A program made the position numbers and the translations under genes. The notes beneath the pieces are model-generated. The model had not been told where the DNA came from. It was given only the letters and a program-made list of their open reading frames with translations, and searched no databases. 64,000 bases of DNA from Beaufortia kweichowensis (taxonomy: Eukaryota; Chordata; Actinopteri; Cypriniformes; Gastromyzontidae). The stretch covers positions 17,579,170 to 17,643,169 of the forward strand of contig CM032804.1 of the NCBI GenBank assembly GCA_019155185.1, given 5' to 3'. This document shows positions 1 to 11,342 of the stretch, piece after piece (the first letter of the stretch is position 1; every line of letters starts with the position of its first letter).

Positions 1-178
1 ATCCCCACAGAATCACTACAACTGCCATCAAAAAAGGTGATATGTAAACACATATATTGCAAGAAATGTGTTCTAATGGTGTAATGTTAAAGACCTCTTG
101 TCTTTCTTCAGAAAGCAGATCTTCTCGACTGGAAAGAACGATTGGTTGGATTTGGCTCAGATGGTGCAGCTGTTATGG

Positions 179-1767
179 CGCTAAATCTCTCTCTCGCTCT
201 TTCTCCTTCTCTGTTCCCGGCTTGTGGAATAATCTCCCTAACACAATCCGGTCTGCCACATCCCTCACCTCCTTTAAAAAACTACTAAAAACGCACGTTT
301 TCCACGAACACCTGACAGCATTAAAAAAAAAAACCTTTTCCTTCCTCTACAGGTATTTATCTAGCACTGCATAACATTGTAGCAGTCAAGAACCTAGGTG
401 TGATTCTAGATAATAACCTGTCTTTCGATGGTCACATTTCAAACTGCATTTTTTCACCTTAGAAATATTTCAAAGATGCGACATATGCTGTCTGTCTCAG
501 ATATAGAGAAGCTAATCCACGCGTTTATGACCTCCAGAATTGACTACTGTAATTCATTACTGGGGGGGTGTCATGCAAAGCAAATAAATAAGCTTCAGCT
601 GGTTCAAAATGCAGCTGCTAGAGTGCTCACTAGATCAAAAAAGTATGACCACATAAGTCCACTCCTAGCAACACTTCACTGGCTACCTGTAAAGTATCGC
701 ATACATTTCAAAATTCTGTTAATTACATACAAAGCCCTAAATGGCTTAGCACCGTTATACCTCCATGAACTACTATCAGCATACAATCCATTACGGACAT
801 TGCGTTCACAAAATGGCGGTTTGTTAATAGTTCCAAGAATATCAAAAAAATCTAAAGGTGGAAGATCCTTCTCCTACTTAGCACCAAAACTATGGAACGA
901 CCTTCCCAGTAAAGTCCGGGACTCAGACACACTCGAACTGTTTAAAAGTAAATTAAAGACTTATCTCTTTAGCCTCACATTCACATAATCTCAGATCCAA
1001 CTCTCTAAGGCCGCAATAGTTAACTCAACTGGAACCGGGCACACACACATACTGCATACTGCATGTGTTATCACATATAACTGCTTACATCTACATAGGA
1101 ACGGCTGCTACGCTAATGCTACTCTGTTCTGTCCCCCTCTCTCTCTCTCCTCCTCTCTACTTCTCTCTCTCTCTATCCCCCTCTCCCTTTCTCCGAGGTA
1201 TCCCGAGGAATGAGTTCCAGTTGGCACAACACTGCCCCACCTGATGTCCATCCTGGTGCTACTAAATGTCGACCACCCAGGACAACCTCCTACACCTGTT
1301 AAATTACAATCAAATCTACTACATTACACCTCACATATAACATTTTACTCACTCTCTAAAGTAATTTCTGTATCCTATAATGTATGTCTCTGTATCCTGT
1401 AAACTGCATAGCGAGTTATAGATGCGATCAATGGCAAATTGTGTCCTTTATTACGGATTGCACATGCTACGGATTGCAACTATAACACATCATGTCAGGG
1501 TTTTTTCCTCTCTTAAAGAGTTTTTTTGAATCCCTGACCACTGACTGCTATCTGTCAGTACATGTAAAGCTGCTTTGATACAATGTCCTTTGTGAAAAGC
1601 GCTATACAAATAAAATTGAATTGAATTGAATTGAATTGAATTGAATTGTAAACTTAGGAAAGCACTTCTTTGTACTATTGCTGCCGCTTTTGATGTATCG
1701 CTTCATTGTCTCCTAAGATTTGTAAGTCGCTTTGGATAAAAGCGTCAGCTAAATGCCTAAATGTAAA
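179..1767 (+). mobile_element. CR1/L2-type LINE fragment ('family B'), 5' truncated, split by a second LINE
   Basis: The left part (179-381) encodes the end of a LINE ORF2 (SFSVPGLWNNLP motif). The right part (about 1649-1767) is the 3' tail with TTTGTAAGTCGCTTTGGAT and ends in AAATGTAAATGT. The same tail follows the same ORF end at 48180-48583, which shows that both pieces belong to one family. The 8-bp sequence TGTTATGG occurs immediately before (171-178) and after (1768-1775), as expected of a target-site duplication. Removing the insert rejoins the hAT-like exon in frame. Between its halves lies the family A LINE (382-1648). The element cannot encode a functional protein. Confidence 0.8.
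382..1648 (+). mobile_element. L2-type LINE 3' fragment ('family A') nested in the family B LINE
   Basis: Starts abruptly at an ORF2 position (KNLGVILDNNLSFDGH). It continues with a frame change near 445 as the C-terminal RT-linked region (428-988; motifs HAFMTSRIDYCNSLLGG, LQLVQNAAARVLTRS, LAPKLWNDLP). The 3' UTR contains a CT-rich tract (1137-1195) and ends in the L2 signature CGCTATACAAATAAAATTGA followed by repeated TTGAA to 1648. Closely related copies lie at 10715-16165 (minus), 23606-28966 (plus) and 43948-44090 (tail only). It is heavily 5' truncated, the usual outcome of target-primed reverse transcription. Confidence 0.85.
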
Positions 1768-3398
1768 TGTTATGGTGGGAAGACATGGAGGTGTTGCACC
1801 ACTGCTGAGGCAGGATGTTCCACACCTTATTAATATCCACTGTTTAGGACATGGATTAGAGCTGGCTGCTCTTGATACAATCAATGCCCATGAAAAAATG
1901 AAGAGAGTAAGTAATGATACTTAATCTCATTTTGTTTAGTCATTCTCTTATATCAATTGATACAGACTAACAAACATTACCTATTGGAGGTGACAGATAT
2001 GCTGAAAGGGCTATATAAGCAGTAACATTATTCTCCAAAAACTTGGAGAGAGTTAAAGGAGGTGGGAAACATGCTAGAACAAAAGGTACGGAAGCCAACT
2101 AATTTAGGAGGAACAAGGTGGCTACCCCACATGGCGAGAGCTCTTAATACAGTGATAAACAACTACAGAGTAATGCTGACACACATGGAGAATACAGTAG
2201 CAGCAAGGCAAGCCTTATTAACATATATACGTATCATAAATTGACAATTGACCAAAAATGAAACATTCTGACCTATTCCTATGTCAAATTATTTTTAATT
2301 TATCAAATTATACTCAAATTTATTTATTTATTTCCTCTTACCCTTCCTCTGTAGATCTGCAAGTGCTGACATGATTGGTAGGGCCAAACAATGCCTTTTA
2401 GTACTCAAGGATTATGAGCAGCTTTCATTTATGGTGCTGGTGCAAGACATCCTGAGCATCCTTAGCTGGTATTTATTATTATTATTATTATTATTATGTG
2501 TATTTGTTTGTAAAATAGTACTGTAGTTTAGGTTAAATGTCACTTGAATGTCACTTTCTGCAGTTTAAGTCTCAAACTCCAGGAGGATGGCCTGTCCCTC
2601 CCACAGGCTTTGCAAGCATTTGAAGTAGCAGTACTTAGACTTGTCAGCATGCAAACAACACCAGGGGAGAAGCCTGAGCTCTTCCTTGACCACACGAAAG
2701 ATGAGGGCAAGTTCCAGGCAGTGCAGCTTTCCAATTTCAATGAAGATGGCAAAGGGAGATTCAATAGGTAGATTAGTTAAAAAGATGAGGGAAGGTGATT
2801 GTGTCCGTTTTATGATTCAGTTTCAGAAATCTACTGCAAATTTTTTTGTTTGTTTGTTTAGAGTGAAAACAGAGCTCCTGAGTGTAGTGGTGGCCAGCCT
2901 GCAGAGGATGCTGCATCCTGGATCCAAGAGAGTGGCCAAAGGATGCAGAAGCATTAGCTAGCTATGGAAGTGAAGAGCTCCTGTTGCTAACAAACCATTT
3001 TGCTCAAGTCCTGGATCATATGGGCTGTGACCGTGACACTGCTCGACACATGGAGTGGCCAAGTGCTAAGGTGCTCAAAAAAATCTTTACTTCCAGGTTT
3101 GCAGAAAGATGCCTGGAGAGATTTTTTCATGGATGACCACCGTAAAAATGAATACAGAAACCTCTTGCTGATTATTGAACTTTTACTAGTACTACCTCTT
3201 TCCACGGCTGCTTGTGAGAGGGGCTTCAGTTCAATGAAGCGAATTAAAAATGACCGGAGAAGCAACCTCTCAGTGGACTCACTTCACAAACTCCTATTCA
3301 TCAGCATTGAAGGGCCTGAGTTGGACCGTTTTAATGGCCGGAGGGTAGTTGAAAGGTGGCACTCTCAGACAGAGAGGGCTCGGAGAGTATCGCTCTAG

Positions 3399-5729
3399 AA
3401 CAGAGACAATATTTTTGATCTTCTGATCAAGACCAATCCTGATAAAACTTTTAACAAACGTTCTTTGTATAATAACACTCTGTTTACTAATCTGGTTTTA
3501 TTATCTTCTTTACAACAACATTCCTTTAATAGGAGTCCTCCATTTATGTATAGTTAACTAACTGGTGATCTGGGACCATCGACCTGAACAGACTGATGTG
3601 CATAAATTTAGTTACATCACAATTATAGTTTTTTTAAATGATCAGTTGTATTGAAAGAGAAGTTATGTTGAATAAAATGTCTATGTGAAATTAAAGTTGG
3701 CTTTTGACACATTATTTAAAATATGTGGCTAAGAAATAACAATTGAAATGTTTTTGCTGGGGCAGGGCAAGTAAAAATCTGAACCACTGGGCCAGTAGAA
3801 AAAACCCTCAGCGTTGAACCCTGGCAGCTTGAAAGCTCTAGGAGGAGTTAGAGTTGTAATAATAATAATAAGTTTAAAAAGAAGAACAGGTTTTCTCAAG
3901 CCAACATAAAAAATGTATTACAATGTCATACTGGTTTCAGAATAAGCCGTACACATATCATTCATTAGCAAATCACAGGTTGTGTTTGTGTAAAATAATA
4001 AATGCACAAGGCCTGGTTTGTTTTTGATCAGATCATATCATTTAGTAAGTTTTGACATTGTGTTTTTTAGGAACAGTTGAAGCGTTATGAGTTTGTGAGT
4101 GCTAGATGAAGCGGATAAATGTGCAATAAAAACACTTTGTGTATCTGTACGTGGTGTTCGATCGCGTGGTAGCTGTAACTTTACTCAGCGCTGCAATGTC
4201 TCGACCAATCACAGTGAAGCATTTTATTTAAACGGTGTCACAGACATTGCGGCTGAATTATCGTCGATATATAAAGCTTAAATCTTTACTGTGACTACCG
4301 AAAGCTTGAAATGCTGTCAAATGTTTGTACCTGTTTTTATGTTCAGTCCAGCTGTCACAACACCTAATAAAAGTGCGAGTGATACAGTTCTTTCAAGAGA
4401 AGCCATGTTGATGATGACAATGATGATCTGTGTAAGAAAAACAACACAACATGATGCGTTTAATACTCGGGCCACAGCAGAATTTAGCTGCACATTAATC
4501 ATAGATTTAAAGCATCACACATGATGTCGCGTTTGTCAAAAAGATGTCGCACAAAATGAAACATGCGTGTCGCTGATCGTGCTGTTGTGTGATGATGTTA
4601 TACAGTGATGCTTGATATGTGGTTAAGATGTGACGATGTCTCTGATGTGATGTTATAATGTTTTGATGATGTTATAAAAGTGATGCTTGATATGTGGATA
4701 AGATGTGACGATGTCTCTGATGTGAGGTTATAATGTTTTGATGATGTTATAAAGTGATGCTTGATATGTGGATAAGATGTGACGATGTCTCTGATGTGTT
4801 ATAATGTTTTGATGATGTTATAAAGTGATGCTTGATATGTGGATAAGATGTGACGATGTCTCTGATGTGATGTTATAATGTTTTGATGATGTTATAAGAG
4901 GTCACTTACCCGCTGATGACGCAGATCTATAAAACTGATGTGTCTGATGTCACTGTGATCTGATCTCTGAGCTTCAGTACTGTAACATGCACGCGCTCAT
5001 TCAGAGGAGGGCGCTATAAACACGCACGCGCACATGTCTGGTTTATTCCATAGACGTAATGGTTTTTACTGTACAAACTGTATATTCTGTCCCCTTCCTC
5101 TAATCCAACCCCTAAACCTAACCATAACACAAAACATTTTGCATTTTTACATTTTCAAAAGACTGTCTGATTTATAAGCTTGTTTACCGTGGAGACCTCA
5201 ATTTAGATCACAAAAGTACAATTCACATCAAAGTCTCATTTTAAATCAAAGGGTTTAAAGAGCTATTATGCTCTATTTCAAAGCCTTAAATATTGTCTTT
5301 GGGCTGCACTAGAATAGGTTTTCATGTTTAATTGTTAAAAACACATTATTTGTGTCATACTTTACATTATTGCATCTCCTTCTGCCAAATCTTCCTAATT
5401 GTAAGAGCGTGTTCCAGAAAAGGCCTGCCGCTTAAAACACAAGCTTATTGTCTCAAGCATAAACAGTAACAATTTCAGCTCATCAGTGGATCGATTAGAA
5501 GCACATGTGAAGAAAGCTGCTATAACCACATCCCTTCAAAAATGAGATGATGATGTTGAGTTAATCCACAAATTAATGCTAAACAGTATTTACGTCAGCA
5601 GTTCGATGTTTTAACTGCACTCGGCTAAACTATGCCTTATTGTCATGTCCACCTAAACAATCCACTGCTGTATTTTATTGGCCACATTCATTGTTAACCA
5701 GTTTAACATAAACACAAATTAATTATATC
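3399..5729. other. Interval without a recognised gene
   Basis: I see no convincing coding sequence. Short ORFs at 4099-4524 have no recognisable domain and overlap low-complexity TGATG-rich DNA. The interval contains the minisatellite at about 4590-4897 and, at about 5093-5125, a CCTAAACCTAACC-like tract of a kind common in fish intergenic DNA. The stretch just after 3398 (AT-rich, AATAAA-like strings near 3670) could be the 3' UTR of the hAT-like remnant. Confidence 0.5.
4590..4897. repeat. Minisatellite, 71-75 bp unit, about 4 copies
   Basis: The motif GTGATGCTTGATATGTGG recurs at 4605, 4680, 4754 and 4825, giving periods of 75, 74 and 71 bp. Units carry GATGTGACGATGTCTCTGATG and GTTATAATGTTTTGATGATG. 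Adjacent units differ by small indels only, so the array is young. It is not coding. Confidence 0.85.
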
Positions 5730-5741
5730 ATAACTAATAAA

Positions 5742-8700
5742 CCCCTCCTGGGACCGCCACCTTACTGTGGTGGAGGGGTTTGAGTGCCTGAATGATCCTA
5801 GGAGCTATGTTGTCAGGGGCTATATGCCCCTGGTAGGGTCTCCCAAGGCAAACAGGTCCTAGGTGACAAGCCAGACAAAGAGCGGTCCACCCCCCCCCCT
5901 TATGAGAAGGTCAAGAATGAATATCGAGACGTCGCCCCGGTATGGCGCAGCCGGGTCCCCACCCTGGAGCCAGGCCTGGGGTTGGGGCTCGTATGCGAGC
6001 ACCTGGCGGCCGGGTCTTACCCCATGGGACCCGGCCGGGCTCAGCCCGAAGGAGTGACGTGGGGCCGACCTCTCGTGGGCTCACCACCTGCAGGAGGGAC
6101 CGTAAGGGGCCCGGTGCATTGTGGTTTGGGTGGCGGTCGAAGGCAGGGACCTCGGCGACCCAATCCTGGGACACAGAACCTAACTCTAGGGACATGGAAT
6201 GTCACCTCGCTGGGGGGAAAGGAGCCTGAACTAGTGCGAGAGGTTGAGAGGTACCGACTAGATATAGTCGGTCTCACCTCCACGCACAGTTTGGGCTCTG
6301 GAACCCAACTCCTCGAAAGAGGTTGGACTCTCCACTACTCTGGAGTTGGCGCGAGTGAGGGCGGGCAGGAGTGGGCTTGCTTATAGCCCCCAGCTTAGCT
6401 GCCATGTGTTGGAGTTTACCCGGTGAATGAGAGGGTCGTTTCCCTGCGCCGGGTGGGGATAGGTCTCTTGCTGTCATTTGTGCTTACGGGCCGAATGGCA
6501 GTACAGAGTACCCGGCCTTCTTGGAGTCTCTGGGAGGGTGCTGGAAAGCTCAGTCTGGGGACTCCGTCATTTTGCTGGGGATTTCAACGCACACGTGGGC
6601 AACGACGGTGACACCTGGAGAGGCGTGATTGGGAGGAGCGGCCCCTGACCTGAACCCAGTGGTGTTCTGTTGTTGGACTTCTGTGCTATTCACGGCTTGT
6701 CCATAACGTAACACCATGTTGAGCATAAGGGTGCTCATCAGCACACGCGTGGCAACAGAGCACCCTAGGGCGGAGGTCGATGATCGACTTTGTGGTTGTT
6801 TCATCTGACCTCCGGCCATATGTCTTGGACACTCGGGTGAAGAGAGGGGCGGAGCTGTCAACTGATCACTACCTGGTGGTGAGTTGGATCCGCTGGCCGG
6901 GAGGAAGCTGGACAGAACCTCGGCAGGCCCAAACGTTCTGTGAGGGTCTGTTGGGAACGTTTGGCAGAGCCCCCTGTCAGAGGGGTCTTCAACTTCCACC
7001 TCCGGCAGAGCTTTGAACAGATCCCGAGGGAGGTTGGGGACATTGAGTCCGAGTGGACTATGTTCCCTGCCTCCATTGTCAAAGCGGCCGTTCGGAGTTG
7101 TGGCCGTAAGGTCTCTGGTGCCTGTCGTGGCGGCAACCCCCGAACACGGTGGTGGACACCGGAAGTAAGGGATGCTGTCAAGCTGAAGAAGGAGTACTAT
7201 CGAGCTTGGTTGGCTTGTGGGACTCCTGAGGCAGCTGATGGGTACCGGCAGGCCAAGCGGACTGCGGCACGGGTGGTTGTGGAGGCAAAAACTCGGGCCT
7301 GGGAAGAGTTCGGTGAGGACTTGGAGAAGGATTATCGGTCGGCCTCGAAGAGGTTCTGGCAAACTGTCCGGCGCCTCAGGAGGGGAAAGCGGTGCCCTAC
7401 CAACACTGTATATAGTGGAGGTGGGGCTCTGCTGACCTCAACTGGGGATATTGTCGGGCGGTGGAAGGAATACTTCGAGGATCTCCTCAACCCTGCCAAC
7501 ACGCCCTCCACTGAGGAGGCAGAGGCTAGGGACGTGGGGATGGGCTCGGACATCACCCGGGCTGAAGTCGCCGAGGTAGTTGAGAAGCTCCCCGGTGGCA
7601 AGGCTCCGGGGGTGGACGAGATCCGCCCTGAGTACCTCAAGTCTCTGGATGAAGTGGGGCTGTCTTGGCTGACACGTCTCTACAACATCGCGTGGAGGTG
7701 GGGGACAGTGCCTCTGGACTGGCAGACTGGGGTGGTGGTCCCCCTCTATAAGAAGGGGGACGGAGGGTGTGTTCCAACTATAGGGGATCATACTCCTCAG
7801 CCTCCCGGAAAGTCTATGCCAGGGTACTGGAGAGGAGAATTCGATCCCGATAGTTGAACCGGATACAGGAGGAACAATGCGGCTTTCGTCCTGGTCGTGG
7901 AACACTGGACCAGCTCTATACCCTCTTTAGGATACTTGAGGGTTCATAGGAGTTTGCTCAACCAGTCCACATGTGTTTTGTGGATCTGGAGAAGGCATTC
8001 GACCGTGTCCCTCGCGGTGTTCTGTGGGGGGTGCTCTGGGAATATGGGGTCCGAGGCCCTTTGCTAGGGGCTGTCCGGTCCCTGTATGACCAGAGCAGGA
8101 GCATGGTTCGCATTGCCGGCAGTAAGTCAGACTCGTTCCCAGTGCGTGTTGGACTCCGGCAGGGCTGCCCTTTTGTCACCGGTCCTGTTCACTATCTTCA
8201 TGGACAGGATTTCTAGGCGCAGCCAGGGACCGGAGGGGGTCCGGTTTGGTGACCACAGGATCTCATCTCTGCTTTTTGCGGATGATGTTGTCCTGTTGGC
8301 TTCATCAGGCCAGGACCTACAGTTTGCAGCTGAGTGTGAAGCGGCTGGGATGAGAATCAGCACCTCCAAATCTGAGGCCATGGTCCTCAGCTGGAAAAGG
8401 GTGGCTTGTCCCCTCCAGGTCGGTGGGGAGCTCCTGCCACAGGTGGAGGAGTTTAAGTATCTTGGGGTCTTGTTCACGAGTGAGGGAAGGATGGAAGCGA
8501 GAGATCGACAGACGGATCGGTGCAGCTTCTGCAGTAATGCGGTCGATGTACCGGTCTGTCGTGGTGAAGAAGGAGCTGAGCCACAAGGCGAAGCTCTCCA
8601 TTTACCGGTCGATCTACGTTCCTACTCTCACCTATGGTCATGAGCTTTGGGTCATGACCGAAAGGGTGAGATCCAGGATACAAGCGGCCGAAATGAGTTT

Positions 8701-9083
8701 CCTCCGCTGGGTGGTTGGGTGCTCCCTTAGAGATAGGGTGAGGAGCTCGGTCACTCGGGGGGAGCTCGGAGTAGATCCGCTGCTCCTCCACATCGAGAGA
8801 GGCCAGCTGAGGTGGCTTGGGCATCTGTTTCGGATGCCTCCTGGACGCCTCCCAAGGGAGGTGTTCCGGGCATGTCCCACCGGGAGGAGGCCTCGGGGAA
8901 GACCCAGAACACGCTGGAGGGACTATGTCTCTCGGCTGGCCTGGAAACACCTCGGGGTTCCCCCGGAGGAGTTGGAGGAAGTGTCTGGGGAGAGGGAAGT
9001 CTGGGCGTCCCTGCTTAGACTGCTGCCCCCGCGACCCGGTCCCGGATAAGCGGAGGAAAATGGATGGATGGATGGATGGATGG
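5742..9083 (+). mobile_element. RTE-like non-LTR retrotransposon, full-length-sized copy with 12-bp target-site duplication
   Basis: The element runs from CCCCTCCTGGGACCGCCACC to a 3' (GGAT)n tail. It is flanked by ATAACTAATAAA on both sides (5730-5741 and 9084-9095), a clean target-site duplication. At 3342 bp it matches the usual size of RTE-clade LINEs. The GC-rich body contrasts with AT-rich flanks. It encodes an APE-type endonuclease followed by reverse transcriptase, but the frame is broken (see the separate ORF entry). The clade assignment (RTE, as in fish Expander/Rex3-like elements) rests on domain order, the simple-repeat tail and the C-terminal region and is not certain; an I/Nimb-type element is an alternative. 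Confidence 0.85.
6120..9049 (+). pseudogene. RTE-like ORF2 (endonuclease plus reverse transcriptase), frameshifted
   Basis: Endonuclease motifs appear in order: GTWNVTSLGG (about 6190), AGDFNAHVGND (about 6580) and STDHYLVV (about 6860). They are followed by RT: GGKAPGVDEIRPEYL (7590-7640), FVDLEKAFDRVPRGVLW (about 7980), LRQGCP (about 8155) and LLFADDVVLLA (about 8270). A C-terminal region follows with LTYGHELWVMT, GRPRGRPRTRW and PPEELEE, ending at 9047-9049. Reading requires several frame changes (near 6380, 6640, 6900, 7850, 8180 and 8500) and passes a stop near 7857. The product in a live copy would nick target DNA and copy the RNA in place. This copy is inactive. Confidence 0.85.
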
Positions 9084-9095
9084 ATAACTAATAAA

Positions 9096-9240
9096 AATCA
9101 GACCCAATGTAAACTCAAAAGTGTGAGACCGTACTAAATTCAATGTATGATATTGGCCACAGTAATTGTATGCCAGCTTAGCACAATTATAAATCATTTA
9201 TATCACCACTAAAAAAATAATCTGACCCAATCAAAATTCT
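9096..9240. other. Short non-coding spacer
   Basis: AT-rich flank of the RTE insertion. Nothing recognised. Confidence 0.5.
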
Positions 9241-9368
9241 GAAAATTCAGTGAATTCAGTACACGACTTTAAATCAAATCATTTTTATTAAACTACTGAC
9301 TGCAGCTGTGACGCGTCAGAGGAGAAATGACCCTCCAAGTGAGTTTGAGTTCTCCCAAGGGTTTTTCT

Positions 9369-9429
<61 letters not shown>

Positions 9430-9600
9430 TTCATTAATGGAGTTTGGGTTCTCTCTGCTGGTTTTTCTCCATATATATATATATATATATATATATAGAT
9501 TCATTAATGGAGTTTGAGTTCTCTCAAGGGTTTTCTCCACATATATATATATATATATATAGATTCATTAATGGAGTTTGGGTTCTCTCAAGGGTTTTCT

Positions 9601-9635
<35 letters not shown>

Positions 9636-9767
9636 TATAGATTCATTAATGGAGTTCGAGTTCTCTCAAGGGTTTTTCTCCACATATATATATATATATA
9701 TATAGATTCATTAATGGAGTTTGGGTTCTCTCAAGGTTTTTCTCCATATATATATATATATTTTTCT

Positions 9768-9843
<76 letters not shown>

Positions 9844-10035
9844 TCATTAATGGGAGACTGCTGATATTAAATTAGCTAAGGGTTTTGTAAATTTTGTTAT
9901 CATTTGGTTTTAACTTTTATATTTTTAATATTTCATATACAGTATACCCTCTTGTTTTTCTTTTGTCTGTAAAGTTGCTTTGAAACAGTGCTAAATTGTA
10001 AAAGCGCTATACAAATTAAATGAACTTGAACTTAG
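9241..10035 (+). mobile_element. LINE-like 3' region ('family C') with AT-rich internal tandem array
   Basis: Starts with a segment also found inverted at 47648-48034 (ACACGACTTTAAATCAAAT, GAGGAGAAATGACCCTCCAA). It ends with GCTTTGAAACAGTGCTA, then AAAGCGCTATACAAAT and CTTGAACTTAG-type repeats. A third copy of the end is at 57702-57866 with a perfect (CTTGAA)n tail. Such ends are typical of fish L2-like LINE 3' UTRs. There is no coding capacity; the YIYIYI-type reading frames are translations of (AT)n. Confidence 0.65.
9345..9850. repeat. Tandem array: about 45-bp unit alternating with (AT)n tracts
   Basis: The unit GATTCATTAATGGAGTTTGG, followed by GTTCTCTCAAGGGTTTTCTCC, recurs about six times. 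Each copy is separated by an (AT)n run of variable length, the longest about 70 bp at 9770-9840. The reverse-strand locus at 47815-47950 holds two copies of the same unit. Variable (AT)n length implies high mutability. Confidence 0.9.
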
Positions 10036-10714
10036 TAACTTAGTAACTTGAAATAGTATATGTTACTCAAATCATTTTGCTTCAAAACAGGCAAAATACC
10101 ACATTTTTTCCTGTCTGAAATATCGATTTGTAAGCAAAAGCCTCTCGAATCAAGTTGATTTCAAGCTGTTTTGTTTGAGTGTTTTTTTTTTGGGCTCTTG
10201 GGTTTATTCAGACAGGGCACAAAAGTGACTGCAGAGAATCGGGGTGGGAAATCTCATTCAAACATGAGTAAAGTTAGGGATGTACCACCCCAACCCACGC
10301 GTAAAGAGATTTGTCTTCTGTTTAGTTTGTGCTTTCATCTTTTTCAGTGTTTTTAGTTGCATCTTTAGTGATTTTTCAACTGTTTACTTCCTAAAAAGGG
10401 TGGATTTAGCATTTTTTGCTAAAAAAGCACACATGGATTTTGATGCAAAAGAAAATCTAACTTGTTAAAAATCATTACAATTAAAATACAATTACTAAAC
10501 CTGAACATAAGAGCCTGATAAAAAATGTTAATTTAAAAGAAAAGAGGTCTGATGAATTTAAAGGGTTTCGCATCTGAACTTTTCATATGCGCAAAAGAGA
10601 TCAGCTAGTTTGTGAAAGATGTGTAATATGTGTAAACCAAATTCTCTGTAGGAGCACACATATTTTTCCTACTATGGCGAGCACATGTCTCCCGTCCCTA
10701 CTACTGACGTTTCT
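10036..10714. other. Interval without a recognised gene
   Basis: AT-rich sequence. Short ORFs at 10171-10468 and 10587-10802 have no domain-like composition, and the second runs into the L2 tail. Nothing supported. Confidence 0.5.
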
Positions 10715-11342
10715 TCAATTCCATTCAATTCAATTTTATTTCTATAGCGCTTTCTCACAAAGGTCATTGTACCAAAGCAGCTTTACATGTACTGACAGAT
10801 AACAGTCAGTGGTCAGGGGTTCAAAAAAACTCTTTAAGAGAGAAAAAAAACCCTGACATGACGTGTTATAGTTGCAATCCGTAATAAAGGACACAAATTG
10901 CCATTGATCGCATCTATAACTCACTATGCAGTTACAAGACACAGACATTTACTTATTTAAGAGAGTGAATAAAAATGAATTATATATAATGTGGTAGATG
11001 TGATTTTAATTTAACAGGGCCATGGGTGCAAGGAAGTTGTCTTGGGCAGTCGTTCATTTAGCATCACCAGGATGGGCATCAGGTGGGGCAGGACTGTTAT
11101 GAGCAGTGTTGTGCCAGCTGGAACTCTTCCCTCGAGAACCCTCGGAAAAGGGTGAGGGAGAAAGAGAGAGAGAAAAAGAGAGAGGAGAAGAGAGAGAGAA
11201 GGAGACAAAACAGACTAACATTAGCGTAGCGGCCGTTCATATGTAATGTATGCAATATGATATCTTATGCAATAAGTAATATGTATGTGTGCCCGGTTCC
11301 GGTTGAGTTAACCATTGCGGCCTTAGAGAGTTGGATCTGAGA

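Larger units (their letters stand above)
112..3398 (+). pseudogene. hAT-transposase-like gene remnant with introns (ZNF862-like type), interrupted by nested LINEs
   Basis: A coherent exon series can be read. Exon 112-178 continues at 1776-1906 (GFGSDGAAVM, then GRHGGVAPLL and HCLGHGLELA). It is followed by 1990-2207 (GGTRWLPHM; possible GC donor), 2355-2468, 2564-2767 and 2862-3398, and splice phases agree at every junction. The last exon carries the hAT C-terminal dimerisation region (STAACERGFSSMKRIK, about 3200-3250). It resembles the transposase-derived family annotated as zinc finger protein 862-like in fish; that assignment is from memory. It is broken by an in-frame TAA at 2023-2025, by frame changes between 2863 and 2921 and again near 3100, and by the LINE insertion at 178. 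The 5' exons, with any zinc finger, lie left of the window; 1-36 may be part of one. The shared introns suggest a gene-like hAT copy rather than a retrocopy. It could also be a hAT element that naturally has introns. Confidence 0.75.

Noticed and set aside
1197..1330. Pyrimidine-rich tract and following conserved block as a possible regulatory element (also 11020-11200 and 28030-28200)
   Set aside because: It is the 3' UTR of LINE family A and recurs in every copy.
4099..4524. Short ORFs downstream of the hAT-like remnant
   Set aside because: No domain, no consistent splice sites, and overlapping frames on both strands.
5911..6386. Several overlapping GC-rich ORFs at the 5' end of the RTE element on both strands
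   Set aside because: Only the frame with GTWNVTSLGG fits the endonuclease; the others are chance frames in GC-rich DNA.
9308..9875. Long frames rich in Ile-Tyr repeats on both strands (also 47767-48004)
   Set aside because: They are translations of (AT)n tracts and of the tandem unit between them, open in several frames at once.
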